This document shows, piece by piece, positions 9,557 to 19,107 of a stretch of DNA of 64,000 nt. Below the pieces are notes generated by a model, which saw nothing but the letters and a program-made list of their open reading frames with translations, made no database searches and was not told the DNA's origin. Both the position numbers and the translations under genes were made by a program. Each line of letters opens with the position of its first letter. The stretch's first letter is position 1. The stretch lies in contig NZ_CP072334.1 in the NCBI RefSeq assembly GCF_018127805.1, positions 1,714,001-1,778,000 on the forward strand, read 5' to 3'. Source of the stretch: Prevotella sp. oral taxon 475 (GTDB lineage: Bacteria > Bacteroidota > Bacteroidia > Bacteroidales > Bacteroidaceae).

Positions 9557-10299
9557 TCTACCCCACTGAAAATATTGAAAAAAGAGGAGAAAAAGACTTG
9601 CATTCTCCATGTCAGAGCCTCCCTTTCCGCCTCCTCTCTCCCCTCTTCATCGCGTTGACAAACACGTTGTTGTTACACGGCAGACAGATAATCCCGTTAA
9701 CCCAAACGCCCCGAAGCGTTGAGAAAACGTCTTGATCTGATAGACGTTGACAGAAGCACAGATGGACAAGGGGCACCTTGACAGTTACAGGATTGCTATA
9801 TATAATAAGGTGGATTCGTGATGAGGAACCGCTCTTGCTTCAAAGAACACAACACCCACATCCTCTGACGACATGCTCGCCCTGCAACATCCCTTTTGCA
9901 AAAGCTAAGCTTTCGCCCTCCTATCTCTTAGCTTTTGAACCTTAAAAGCTAAGAGATGGGCATGTAAAAGCTAAGAGATGGTAAACCGCTTGTCGAATCT
10001 ACTGAAACCCACCGACTTCCATCACGTTTTATTTTCCTCGTTGTCTGTTCGGCAACAGCTGTTTTAAGAATTCTTTCAACAGTCGTATCTCCACATTTTT
10101 TCCTCTCATATCAGCATCCAAGAATCATCCAAAAGAACAACAGGCCAGTCACCCTTACCTTTGCTTTCATGTCAGATCTGTCAGCCTCTTAAGGTGTAAC
10201 AATCGTTAATAATCGAGCGTAATATTTTCGTTTTTAGTCGATATAGAGGCCGTTAATAATTAAATACTACTAATTTTACGAGAAATTTAAACAAAAACA
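9557..10299. other. long intergenic stretch before the Sus operon
   Basis: I see no convincing gene in this interval of about 740 bp. It holds a set of the dispersed AAAAGCTAAG repeats (9895-9982) and, at 10156-10163, a lone TACCTTTG resembling a -7 element without a matching -33 box. The sequence just before the SusC promoter is AT-rich. A regulator binding site or an unrecognised small RNA is possible. Confidence 0.5.
9895..9982. repeat. 22-bp AAAAGCTAAG-family array (locus 1)
   Basis: The complete dyad form (GCAAAAGCTAAGCTTTCGC, 9898-9916) is followed by an inverted copy (CTTAGCTTTT at 9927-9936) and two direct copies with AAAGCT at 9945 and 9967, exactly 22 bp apart. It belongs to the same family as the arrays near 18.8, 24.1, 29.8, 44.7 and 60.8 kb. 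Confidence 0.9.
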
Positions 10300-10332
10300 T
10301 TTGTGAGTTAGATATAAAAATCACTATTTTTG
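10300..10332 (+). promoter_or_regulatory. promoter of the SusC/SusD operon
   Basis: TTTG at 10300-10303 and TATTTTTG at 10325-10332 are separated by 21 bp, a good match to the Bacteroidetes -33/-7 consensus. Transcription would start near 10339, leaving a leader of about 190 nt before the susC ATG, unusually long and a possible site of post-transcriptional control. Confidence 0.7.
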
Positions 10333-10527
10333 CCCGTCAGTAATTCAGTAAAGAATAGGTTGTCAATCATTAATGCCTGTTGAAAAGTTGTATTCCCACG
10401 TAACAAAAAGGGATATTTCATCCACATACCAGGAAGAGCACAGCCTATATACCATTACTTTCCCCTGCCCTATTGCACAAAAAAGCTATCACAAGCCAAC
10501 CAAATAAAGACAGACTAAATAGATGAA

Positions 10528-13500
10528 ATGTTTATGAATAAAAAGCTACTTATGTGTTTGACCACCCTCTTTCTGTGCGTAAGCGCAGTTGTGGCGCAAA
10601 CAAAAATCTCGGGTACGGTGATGTCGGCAGGCGACAACGAACCCATTATTGGTGCTACCATCACGGTGGTAGGAACCAAAACGGCGGCAGTAACCGACGT
10701 GGACGGGCATTTCTCGCTCACCACCGACGCACACAATCCACAAATTACCGTTAGTTACATCGGCATGGTGGCACAGACGTTAAAGGCTTCGGCCAACATG
10801 CACATAGTGCTCAAGGCCAACGCTCAAGTGCTTAACGAGGTGGTGGTAACGGGTCTTACGCGCACAGACCGCCGTTTGTTTACGGGTGCTACCGATAAGG
10901 TTGACGCCGAGAAAGCCCGACTGAGCGGTGTGGCCGACATCAGTCGGTCGCTCGAAGGGCAGGCTGCGGGCGTGTCGGTGCAGAACGTCAGCGGAACGTT
11001 TGGCACAGCCCCGAAGATACGCGTTCGTGGTGCGACCTCTATTTACGGAAGTAGTAAGCCTCTGTGGGTGGTGGATGGCGTTATCATGGAGGATGCCGCC
11101 AACGTGGGAGCTGACGATTTGGCTTCGGGAAACCCTGAAACGCTTATCTCATCGGCTATCGCAGGCCTGAACGCCGACGACATCGAAAGCTTCCAGATAC
11201 TGAAAGACGGCTCGGCCACCTCTATCTATGGAGCGCGTGCAATGGCTGGCGTTATTGTTGTTACTACCAAAAAGGGCAAACAAGGACAAGCACATATCAG
11301 CTATACGGGCGAGTTTACCACCAGACTTGTACCTTCATACAACAACTTCGACATCCTCGACTCCAAAGAACAGATGGGTATTTACCGGGAAATGGCCGAC
11401 AAGGGTTGGCTCAATCTCTCTGAAGTGCTCAATGGTAGCGAGTATGGCGTATACGGAAAGATGTACGAACTCACCAATCGATATGACCGTCTTACGGGTC
11501 GTTTCGCATTGGAGAACACCACCGAGGCGAAGAACCGCTACCTGCAACAGGCCGAATTCAGAAATACCAACTGGTTTAACGAGCTTTTCTCTACTAATAT
11601 CATGCAGAATCACTCTGTGAGTCTGAGCGGCGGCACACAAACATCGAACTACTATGCCTCATTCAGTGCAATGCTCGATCCGGGTTGGTACAAACAAAGC
11701 AACGTGAATCGCTACACGCTCAGCTTGAACCTGACGCAACATTTGTCGGACAAATTATCGCTCAACCTCATCGGCGGAGCAGCCTATCGCAAGCAACGCG
11801 CCCCCGGAACGCTGGGACAAGACGTAGACGTTGTTAGCGGCGAGGTGAAACGCGACTTCGATATCAATCCTTATTCTTATGCCAGCAACACCTCGCGCGT
11901 ATTGGATCCCAATGAGTATTATGTTTCCAATTTTGCGCCGTTCAACATCTTCAACGAGCTGAACAACAATTATATCGACCTCAATGTCCTCGATGCTAAA
12001 TTCCAATTAGAACTGAAGTATAAACCCATTAAGGGATTGGAACTCTCGGCTTTGGGTGCCTTTAAGTACATGGCTTCCACACAAGAACACCATGTAAAAG
12101 ACAATTCCAACCAGGCAATGGCCTATCGGGCTATGGCCAATGGCATCATCCGCGAAGCCAATAAGTATCTCTATAAGGATCCGTCCAACCCCTACAATCT
12201 TCCCTTCTCGGTGTTGCCCTACGGCGGTTTGTATCATAAGGGCGACAATCGCATGAGCGATTACGACCTGCGCGCTACGGCTAACTACAACCATACCTTC
12301 GCTCAAAAGCACATTATGAACCTTTTTGCAGGTATGGAGGTGAAGAGCATCGAACGCCAGCGTACCGTTTTCGAAGGCTCAGGACTGCGTTACGATGCGG
12401 GTCAAGTGCCGTTCTACATTTACGAATACTTCAAACGGGCCGTCGAGGCAGGCAACACCTATTACATGATAACGCCAACAAACTCGCGTAGTGTGGCTTT
12501 CTACGGCAACGCCACTTATAGCTATAAGGGTCGTTACGTGTTCAATGGTACCCTTCGTTACGAGGGTTCGAACCAGATGGGACGTGATACCAACGCCCGA
12601 TGGATGCCCACATGGAACGTGTCGGGTGCTTGGAACGTGCACGAAGAAAACTGGTTTGGCAAACTTTCACCCCTTTCTCGCCTAACCTTACGTGCCTCGT
12701 ACAGTCTTACGGGTACGCCTCCCGATGCCTCATACAGCAACTCTACGGCTATCATTAAGGCTTCTAACCCCTTCCGCCTCTTTGCCGAAGACCAAGAACC
12801 ACAACTCGAAATATACGAATTGGCTAATGCTAACCTCACCTACGAGAAGAAAAATGAATTGAACTTAGGGTTCGACGCCTCGCTATGGAACAACCGTTTG
12901 GGTATCACCTTCGACTTCTACACTCGAAAGAACTTCGATGAAATAGGTCCAATGGTTACTGCCGGAACGGGCGGACAAATCATACGCGCTGCCAACGTGG
13001 CCGAAATGAACTCTAATGGCGTTGAACTAAGCCTCTCGTCGGTGAACTTAAAGAACAAACATTTCTCGTGGACCACAAGCTTTATCTATGCATACGCCAA
13101 CACCGAGATAACTAAGCTTTTCAATCAAGGCAACGTGATGAGTCTGGTTAGTGGCAGCGGATTTGCCAAACGTGGCTATCCTGCACGCTCGTTGTTCTCT
13201 ATTCCCTTCATAGGTCTTAACGACGAAGGAATGCCCATGGTGCTGAACGAGAAAGGAATGGTAACAACCGATGACATTAACTTCCAAGAGCGCACCCTAA
13301 CAGACTTCCTTAAATACGAAGGACCTACCGATCCGCTGCACACTGGCTCTGTTGGCAACGTGTTTACATACCGTGGTTTCAGACTCAATGTTTTCGTAAC
13401 CTACGCCTTTGGCAATGTGGTGCGCCTTGATCCGAAGTTCCGTGCACGTTATAACGATCTCGTTTCAATGACCAATGCCTTTAAAAACCGATTGACAAAG

Positions 13501-13848
13501 TCTGGCGAAGAAACTCAAACCAACGTGCCTGGCATTATCTCTAAGGCTCAATACATGGCCAACACCAACCTTCGGCAAGGATATAATGCCTACAACTACA
13601 CCGATGTTCGTATCGCTAAGGGCGACTTTATCCGCCTGAAGGAAGTGTCGTTGGGCTACGATTTGCCTGCACAATGGCTCAAAAACGCCATGGTAAAGAA
13701 TGTGTCGCTCAAGTTGCAAGCCACTAATCTCTTTTTGCTCTATGCCGATAAGCGACTCAATGGGCAAGATCCCGAATTCTATAACGTGGGTGGTGTGGCT
13801 TCGCCTATGCCCAAACAATTCACTCTTACTGTAAAACTCGGACTTTAA
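10528..13848 (+). CDS. SusC/RagA-family TonB-dependent transporter
   Basis: A 1106-aa outer-membrane transporter. It has a signal peptide (KKLLMCLTTLFLCVSAVVAQ) and a carboxypeptidase-like regulatory domain (about 25-100: ISGTVMSAGDNEPIIGATI, TDVDGHFSL). The SusC-type plug follows (LNEVVVTGL, VSVQNVSGTFGTAPKIRVRG, LWVVDGVI, DDIESFQILKDGSATSIYGARA), then a large TonB-dependent barrel. With its SusD lipoprotein it forms a lidded complex importing oligomers powered by TonB-ExbBD. ATG 10534 (MNKK) is an equally good start. It heads an operon with a SusD protein, a zinc metallopeptidase, DUF4302 and BACON lipoproteins. No glycosidase is present, so the substrate may be a peptide or protein; that is inference. 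Confidence 0.95.
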   Translation: MFMNKKLLMCLTTLFLCVSAVVAQTKISGTVMSAGDNEPIIGATITVVGTKTAAVTDVDGHFSLTTDAHNPQITVSYIGMVAQTLKASANMHIVLKANAQVLNEVVVTGLTRTDRRLFTGATDKVDAEKARLSGVADISRSLEGQAAGVSVQNVSGTFGTAPKIRVRGATSIYGSSKPLWVVDGVIMEDAANVGADDLASGNPETLISSAIAGLNADDIESFQILKDGSATSIYGARAMAGVIVVTTKKGKQGQAHISYTGEFTTRLVPSYNNFDILDSKEQMGIYREMADKGWLNLSEVLNGSEYGVYGKMYELTNRYDRLTGRFALENTTEAKNRYLQQAEFRNTNWFNELFSTNIMQNHSVSLSGGTQTSNYYASFSAMLDPGWYKQSNVNRYTLSLNLTQHLSDKLSLNLIGGAAYRKQRAPGTLGQDVDVVSGEVKRDFDINPYSYASNTSRVLDPNEYYVSNFAPFNIFNELNNNYIDLNVLDAKFQLELKYKPIKGLELSALGAFKYMASTQEHHVKDNSNQAMAYRAMANGIIREANKYLYKDPSNPYNLPFSVLPYGGLYHKGDNRMSDYDLRATANYNHTFAQKHIMNLFAGMEVKSIERQRTVFEGSGLRYDAGQVPFYIYEYFKRAVEAGNTYYMITPTNSRSVAFYGNATYSYKGRYVFNGTLRYEGSNQMGRDTNARWMPTWNVSGAWNVHEENWFGKLSPLSRLTLRASYSLTGTPPDASYSNSTAIIKASNPFRLFAEDQEPQLEIYELANANLTYEKKNELNLGFDASLWNNRLGITFDFYTRKNFDEIGPMVTAGTGGQIIRAANVAEMNSNGVELSLSSVNLKNKHFSWTTSFIYAYANTEITKLFNQGNVMSLVSGSGFAKRGYPARSLFSIPFIGLNDEGMPMVLNEKGMVTTDDINFQERTLTDFLKYEGPTDPLHTGSVGNVFTYRGFRLNVFVTYAFGNVVRLDPKFRARYNDLVSMTNAFKNRLTKSGEETQTNVPGIISKAQYMANTNLRQGYNAYNYTDVRIAKGDFIRLKEVSLGYDLPAQWLKNAMVKNVSLKLQATNLFLLYADKRLNGQDPEFYNVGGVASPMPKQFTLTVKLGL

Positions 13849-13859
13849 ACCCTACGAAG

Positions 13860-15431
13860 ATGAAAATTAATAAATATATAATAGGTGGGTCGATGGTTGC
13901 TGTTTCGTTCGCGTTAGCCTCATGCAACGATTTCCTCAACAAGTATCCCGACAGCCGTATGGATCTCAAAAATCCCTCGGAAGTGAGTCAACTCCTCGTT
14001 AGTGCATACCCTTCGGCACATCCCGCCTACCTTACCGAGATGTATTCGGACAATACCGACGAGCAGTTGCACAGCACGTGGAGCACGTTCGACAGGTTTC
14101 AAGAGCAGGCTTACCAATGGAAAGACATCGATGAGGTGCGTAACGCCGAAACGCCTTTCCAACTTTGGGAAGCCCACTACACCGCTGTGGCCACAGCCAA
14201 TGAGGCCATTGCACACATCAAAAGCGTAAAAAATCCTCGTGATTACGATGCACAGCTGGGCGAAGCATTGCTTTGCAGGGCCTTCGCCATGTTCCAATTG
14301 AGTACAGTTTTCTGCCAAGCCTACGACAAAACGACGGCTCAAAACAACTTGGGAATGCCTTACCCAACAGAGCCCGAACGAATTGTGGGACGCCTGATGG
14401 AACGTGGAACACTGGCGCAACTTTACGAAAAGATAGAAAAAGACCTGCAAGAAGGCATCTCGCTTGTTGGCACTAAGTATGCCCGACCTAAGTTCCACTT
14501 CACTAAGCAAGCAGCTTACGCCTTCGCAACACGCTTCTATCTCTATGCTCAACAATACGATAAAGCCGTGCAATACGCCAATATGGTGTTGGGAGATCAG
14601 CCTGCCGACGTCCTTAGAAACTGGACCGAATGGAATCGTTTAGGGCCAAGCGGAAACGTACAGCCTAATGCTTTCGTACAAGCATCCAACAATGCCAACA
14701 TCTTATTGTTGCCCGTACCCTCCGAATGGGGTGTAATAAGTATCCCCGTATTGGCTGGAAGCAAGTATGCGCACGGTGAAATGACAAGTAAAACCGAAAC
14801 GTTGCAGGCTCCTGGGCCATGGGGTAATAGCGGAACGGAACTACTTTACACCGTTACTTACAACAATGGCGTGTCGAAATATGCCTTGCGCAAGATTCCC
14901 TACGTGCCTCGTGTGACAGACGTTGCGGCAGGTATCGGCATCCCCTACACCGAGTTTGCCGTGTTTAACACCGATGCTACCCTGCTCGAACGTGCCGAAG
15001 CGTATGCCCTTTCCGGAAAATATGCCGAAGCATTGAACGATATCAACACCGAATTGGCTGTTTTTTCGAAAAAGAAGGTCCGGCTTACGCTTGACCAGAT
15101 CAAGGATTTCTACAACTCCCTGGCTTATTACACGCCCACCAAACCTACGCCCAGGAAAGCTCTGCATCCGCTTTTCACCATCGAGAAAACCACGCAAGAG
15201 CCACTTCTCCAATGTATCTTGCAGTTGCGTCGCATCCTCACCATACATGAAGGATTCAGATTACAAGATGTGAAACGCTATGGCATCACTCTGTATCGCA
15301 GGCAAGTGGATATACGTTCGACCGTTACCGCCCTTACCGACTCGATGAAAGTGGGCGATCCACGCTTAGCCATCCAGTTGCCACAAGACGTTATTTCTGC
15401 CGGAATAACGGCCAATCCCCGTAACAAGTAA
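13860..15431 (+). CDS. SusD/RagB-family substrate-binding lipoprotein
   Basis: A 523-aa surface lipoprotein beginning 11 bp after the SusC stop. The signal peptide ends in a lipobox (FALASC, Cys about 22). The N-terminal NDFLNKYPD and the TPR-like segments (WEAHYTAVATANEAI, LGEALLCRAFAMFQL) match SusD_like/SusD_RagB families, as does the C-terminal LRRILTIHEGFRLQDVKRYG. SusD proteins close over the SusC barrel and capture the ligand. The ligand cannot be read from sequence. It is translated in series with the transporter and three more secreted proteins. Confidence 0.93.
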   Translation: MKINKYIIGGSMVAVSFALASCNDFLNKYPDSRMDLKNPSEVSQLLVSAYPSAHPAYLTEMYSDNTDEQLHSTWSTFDRFQEQAYQWKDIDEVRNAETPFQLWEAHYTAVATANEAIAHIKSVKNPRDYDAQLGEALLCRAFAMFQLSTVFCQAYDKTTAQNNLGMPYPTEPERIVGRLMERGTLAQLYEKIEKDLQEGISLVGTKYARPKFHFTKQAAYAFATRFYLYAQQYDKAVQYANMVLGDQPADVLRNWTEWNRLGPSGNVQPNAFVQASNNANILLLPVPSEWGVISIPVLAGSKYAHGEMTSKTETLQAPGPWGNSGTELLYTVTYNNGVSKYALRKIPYVPRVTDVAAGIGIPYTEFAVFNTDATLLERAEAYALSGKYAEALNDINTELAVFSKKKVRLTLDQIKDFYNSLAYYTPTKPTPRKALHPLFTIEKTTQEPLLQCILQLRRILTIHEGFRLQDVKRYGITLYRRQVDIRSTVTALTDSMKVGDPRLAIQLPQDVISAGITANPRNK

Positions 15432-15443
15432 AACTATACGCTC

Positions 15444-16331
15444 ATGAAGAAGTATTTATATTTGGCTGCAATCGCCTTCGCATGCTGTGCCACAACCTTG
15501 TTTTCGTGCAGCGATGACAAACTGAGCGGCGACTCTATCTTCTCTACTAAAGCACAAAAGCGGAATCCCTTCGACCAGTGGCTGTATAAAAACTACACCA
15601 TGCCTTACAATGTGGATTTCCAATATCGGCTTAAGACAGAGGAAACAGATAAAGCCTATCATTTCGTTCCTGCCGATTCGGCCAAGACGGCCAAGCTGGC
15701 CATCATCACAAAGTTCATGTGGTTCGACCCATATACGGAAACTATCGGCCTCGACTTTATAAAAGAGAATGCGCCGCGCATCATCGTAGCCGTGGGCATT
15801 CCTGGTTATACGCGCTACCGAACCGAAGTGGTGGGCAGTGCCGAGGGTGGCTATAAGGTGACGTTAAGCAAGGTAAACGCCCTTACCGACGACCTGCTGA
15901 AAGACTATCGCAGCATGACTGGCTTTTATTTCCACACCATGCACCACGAGTTTATGCACATCTTGAACCAGAAAAAGCCCTACGACGAGTCGTACGACAA
16001 CATCTCTCGTTCCGACTACGTAAGCGGCAACTGGACCTCTGTGCCCGAAAAGCGGGCATACGCGTTAGGGTTTGTGTCGCCTTATTCGATGGAAAACCCT
16101 GCCGAAGACATTGCCGAGCTTTACTCCATTTATGTGACCAGCACGCCACAGGAGTGGAATTCCATCTTACAGTCTGCCGGAACAAAAGGCACGAGCATTA
16201 TCAACAGAAAGCTAAAGATCGTGCGCGATTATATGAGGAACGCTTGGGATGCAGACATCGACTTGCTACGCAACGCCATATTACGGAGAGGTGGGAAAAT
16301 TTCCACGCTCGATTTGAATAGCTTAAAGTAG
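15444..16331 (+). CDS. lipoprotein zinc metallopeptidase (Peptidase_Mx1-like)
   Basis: A 295-aa lipoprotein (lipobox ATTLFSCSDD, Cys about 23) with a zincin motif HEFMH at residues 168-172 in TMHHEFMHILNQ. A downstream acidic segment ENPAEDIAELYSIY could supply the third zinc ligand. It matches the putative zinc-binding metallopeptidase family that sits third in many SusC/SusD operons of Bacteroidetes. The likely role is cleavage of a protein or peptide at the cell surface before import through SusCD. It starts 12 bp after susD. The substrate has not been established by anything visible here. Confidence 0.8.
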   Translation: MKKYLYLAAIAFACCATTLFSCSDDKLSGDSIFSTKAQKRNPFDQWLYKNYTMPYNVDFQYRLKTEETDKAYHFVPADSAKTAKLAIITKFMWFDPYTETIGLDFIKENAPRIIVAVGIPGYTRYRTEVVGSAEGGYKVTLSKVNALTDDLLKDYRSMTGFYFHTMHHEFMHILNQKKPYDESYDNISRSDYVSGNWTSVPEKRAYALGFVSPYSMENPAEDIAELYSIYVTSTPQEWNSILQSAGTKGTSIINRKLKIVRDYMRNAWDADIDLLRNAILRRGGKISTLDLNSLK

Positions 16332-16384
16332 CAAGACAATGAAGACGAACATTAATAATATTAAAGAAGTAAAACGATAAGCAA

Positions 16385-17662
16385 ATGAAAAAGGCATATT
16401 TCCTATTCATATCCGTGGTGCTGACACTCCTCATGCAATCGTGTTTGCACGAAAAGAATACGACTTTTGACCTCCCCGCCGCAGAGCGAGTAGACCAAAG
16501 TGTAGCAGATTACACCACACTATTAGAATCGTCTGAAGGTGGCTGGATGCTGCATTATTATGCAGGAAGAAACTATAGCTACGGAGGATACACCCTACTA
16601 TTGAAGTTTAAAAACGGACATGTCACTGCCATGGGCGACGTGTTAGACCCCGAAGAAAAGGCCACTTCCGAATACGAAGTAGTGAAAGACCAAGGCCCCA
16701 TGCTCTCGTTCAACGTATATAATAAGGTGATACACCCCCTGGCAGCACCCTGGTTGGGCAACCCAGAGGGCATTCAGGGCGACTACGAGTTTGCCATACT
16801 ACGTGCCACAACAGACAGTATCGTGCTCAGAGGTCGCAAATGGAAGAACGAAATGGTGCTTACACGCCTGCCCAAAGACACCAATTGGGATGAGTACATG
16901 ATGGGTATCATCACCGTGAAAGACGGAATGAGCGTCAGCACTTATAACTTTATCCAAGGCAACGACACCTTGGCACAAGGCTCCATCGACCCCGACACAC
17001 GCCGAATCACCGTTACGCTGGGTCAAACCAAGTGGGACATGCCCTATTGCACTAATGCTACAGGCATCGTGTTGCGCCAACCTATCACCATCGGAGGCAA
17101 ACAATATCAAAACCTTACATGGAATGAAACCGAGCGAGCCCTTACCGAAGGCGAACTCAAAGTGGCGCAATACACACCTTCCAATCACAAGAAAATAGAC
17201 TTCTGGGTAGGCGAATGGCAACTCAAAACGAGTTTGAGAAAACGCATCACCCTCACCTTGGAACGAGCCACAGCCCCGAACACTCTGAAAGGATATTTGC
17301 TTTACGACAAGGTGAGCTACGAACTGCAACTCACCTACGATCCCATCAACGGGCGAATAGAGCTTCCCGGCCAACCTGTTATCGACCCCACCTACAAGTA
17401 TCCCGCAGGAATCGTAATGGTTCCCGCCTCTCAGAAAGACAGTAAGCTCTTCGGAGAAGGTAAGGGCAGTATGTATTTCACCTGGAATGAGGATATGTCT
17501 CGAGCCGATGCCGAAGACAGCGGACAGATTTCAGGCTACACCGTAGACTCGTTCTTGGGCGTTGCCTATGGCGAAGACCTAAGTCCCTTGCTCAATCCAA
17601 AGGGAGGTTACGTATACGCCTTCACATTGCCGAACATCGAATACATTAAGAAACTAAAATGA
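16385..17662 (+). CDS. DUF4302 family lipoprotein
   Basis: A 425-aa predicted lipoprotein (signal ending LLMQSCLHEK, Cys about 20). The early segment ERVDQSVADYTTLLESSEGGWMLHYY is the diagnostic N-terminus of DUF4302, a beta-rich family of unknown function commonly found downstream of SusD and the zinc metallopeptidase. Probably a surface-exposed accessory binding protein of the SusCD complex. Its stop overlaps the first possible ATG of the next gene (ATGA), indicating translational coupling. No catalytic motif is visible. Confidence 0.8.
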   Translation: MKKAYFLFISVVLTLLMQSCLHEKNTTFDLPAAERVDQSVADYTTLLESSEGGWMLHYYAGRNYSYGGYTLLLKFKNGHVTAMGDVLDPEEKATSEYEVVKDQGPMLSFNVYNKVIHPLAAPWLGNPEGIQGDYEFAILRATTDSIVLRGRKWKNEMVLTRLPKDTNWDEYMMGIITVKDGMSVSTYNFIQGNDTLAQGSIDPDTRRITVTLGQTKWDMPYCTNATGIVLRQPITIGGKQYQNLTWNETERALTEGELKVAQYTPSNHKKIDFWVGEWQLKTSLRKRITLTLERATAPNTLKGYLLYDKVSYELQLTYDPINGRIELPGQPVIDPTYKYPAGIVMVPASQKDSKLFGEGKGSMYFTWNEDMSRADAEDSGQISGYTVDSFLGVAYGEDLSPLLNPKGGYVYAFTLPNIEYIKKLK

Positions 17663-18735
17663 CAACCACTATGAACAAATTCATTTCCATATCCCTGGCC
17701 ACGGGTCTGACTGCTCTTATGGTGGCGTGCAGCAGCGATAAAGACCTGCCAGCGTATGCTGCGGGCCTCTCTGTGGTCAAGGCACAAACCACATTTCATG
17801 TGCTGGGCGGAACACAAGAGGTGACATTGGCCGCACAACCGGCACAGGCTTATGCGCAAGATGCCTGGCTCGCTGTGACGAAAAAGGGAGAAACGCTTGC
17901 GTTGACTGCCGAGACGAACACCAGTCCGCAAACCCGGAACACCCTTTTAGTCATCAAAAATCAGCAGGGCGACTCCATCACGCTCAACATTCATCAAGAA
18001 GGCGTATCGTTCGGGCTGCCCGTTGGCGAAGAGATCTATACTGCCGACGAGGCTTTCGAGAAGTCTTTGGCAACTCCTTCCAACGTAACCGTCGACTACG
18101 GAGCTACCGAAAGTTGGATAACCGTGCAGAAAAACGGTGAAAACATTGACGTGAAAGTGGCTGCCAACACCACAGGAAAGCCACGCGTGGGCTGGGTAAC
18201 GGCTAAAGCAGTGGGACTTACCGACTCGCTTCGGGTGGTACAAGCATCCTTGGCCGACATCGAAGGAGAGTATATTCAAACAGCTCTCATGAGGCTGCCC
18301 AGTAGAGATTTGGAGAAGAAAACCACAAAAGTGCGTATTGTGGCAACAGGTACGAACAAGGCCAACTTTATCGTTGAAGACAAATACGCCTGGGAGGTTA
18401 GCTTTACTCCTGGCAAAGGTCTTACGATGTATAACGGCAAAATCGTGGGCAAAAATGAGGTAAAACCAGGCGTTTTCGAATATCTCATCACCGTGATTGT
18501 GGCCGACGATTTTAGAAAAGGACATGAAACGGCCATCAACGGAACACAAGAAAGCGTCTTGTTGACCTTCGATGATAAGGGAAACCTCGTCTTCAAAGAA
18601 GCACAGAAACTGGCTTCCGAACAAACTTTCGCCTCCTATGGTTGGAACCGCTTCTCTGATTCGAAACCCGTTATGGGAGCTTTCCGAGGCATCGGTGAGG
18701 TATTTGTAAAACCCCAACTCAAGCGCAAACCTTAG
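17659..18735 (+). CDS. BACON-like domain lipoprotein, last gene of Sus operon
   Basis: A 358-aa lipoprotein. ATG 17671 (MNKFISISLATGLTALMVAC) gives the clean signal peptide and lipobox; ATG 17659 overlaps the previous stop. Two tandem BACON-like beta-sandwich segments are visible: about 35-115 (DAWLAVTKKGETLALTAETN, then LNIHQEG) and about 118-195 (ESWITVQKNGENIDVKVAAN, then LRVVQAS). A C-terminal beta-rich domain follows without a recognised name. BACON domains are adhesion or spacer modules in surface proteins. It closes the operon, with an intrinsic terminator about 35 bp downstream. Confidence 0.7.
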   Translation: MTTTMNKFISISLATGLTALMVACSSDKDLPAYAAGLSVVKAQTTFHVLGGTQEVTLAAQPAQAYAQDAWLAVTKKGETLALTAETNTSPQTRNTLLVIKNQQGDSITLNIHQEGVSFGLPVGEEIYTADEAFEKSLATPSNVTVDYGATESWITVQKNGENIDVKVAANTTGKPRVGWVTAKAVGLTDSLRVVQASLADIEGEYIQTALMRLPSRDLEKKTTKVRIVATGTNKANFIVEDKYAWEVSFTPGKGLTMYNGKIVGKNEVKPGVFEYLITVIVADDFRKGHETAINGTQESVLLTFDDKGNLVFKEAQKLASEQTFASYGWNRFSDSKPVMGAFRGIGEVFVKPQLKRKP

Positions 18736-18769
18736 ATTCTCTAAGAACTGACAGATTCAAATAGCCGAG

Positions 18770-18821
18770 CGTGTTCTGCACATCTTCATTCAATGAACGA
18801 GAAGATGGCAGAACACGTTTT
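18770..18821 (+). terminator. terminator of the Sus operon
   Basis: A 17-bp stem (18770-18787 with 18801-18817, one bulged A) with a 13-nt loop is followed by TTTT. It lies 35 bp after the last gene of the operon and abuts the next repeat array. Confidence 0.85.
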
Positions 18822-18908
18822 GCAAAAGCTCAGCTTTCGTCCTCCGTTTTCTTAGCTTTTACATCGCCATCTCTTAGCTTTTGCACCTCAAAAGCTAAGC
18901 TTTTACAA
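18818..18908. repeat. 22-bp AAAAGCTAAG-family array (locus 2)
   Basis: A direct copy at 18821 is followed by two inverted copies (CTTAGCTTTT at 18851 and 18873, 22 bp apart) and a complete dyad AAAAGCTAAGCTTTT at 18890-18904. It lies immediately after the Sus operon terminator. The rest of 18909-19107 holds no feature I can support. Confidence 0.88.
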
Positions 18909-19107
18909 CGTATTTCCTAAGCCCCTGATTCCCAACTGAATAGGAAGGCCATCCCAAACGAGGGAAAAATCTGCCGAGAAACGGGCGCAGAAAGAGCAGG
19001 TTTTGCGTACCTTTGCAGAAGACGAAAGAAGCCGAAGAGCCTTTCTATCCGCCCTCTGCACATACCTGAAGACTGCGAATGCGGAAAAAATCACTTGAAG
19101 AGAAATA

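Noticed and set aside
9344..9735. Small frames overlapping the tRNA-Arg region
   Set aside because: They read through the tRNA gene and have no recognisable protein features.
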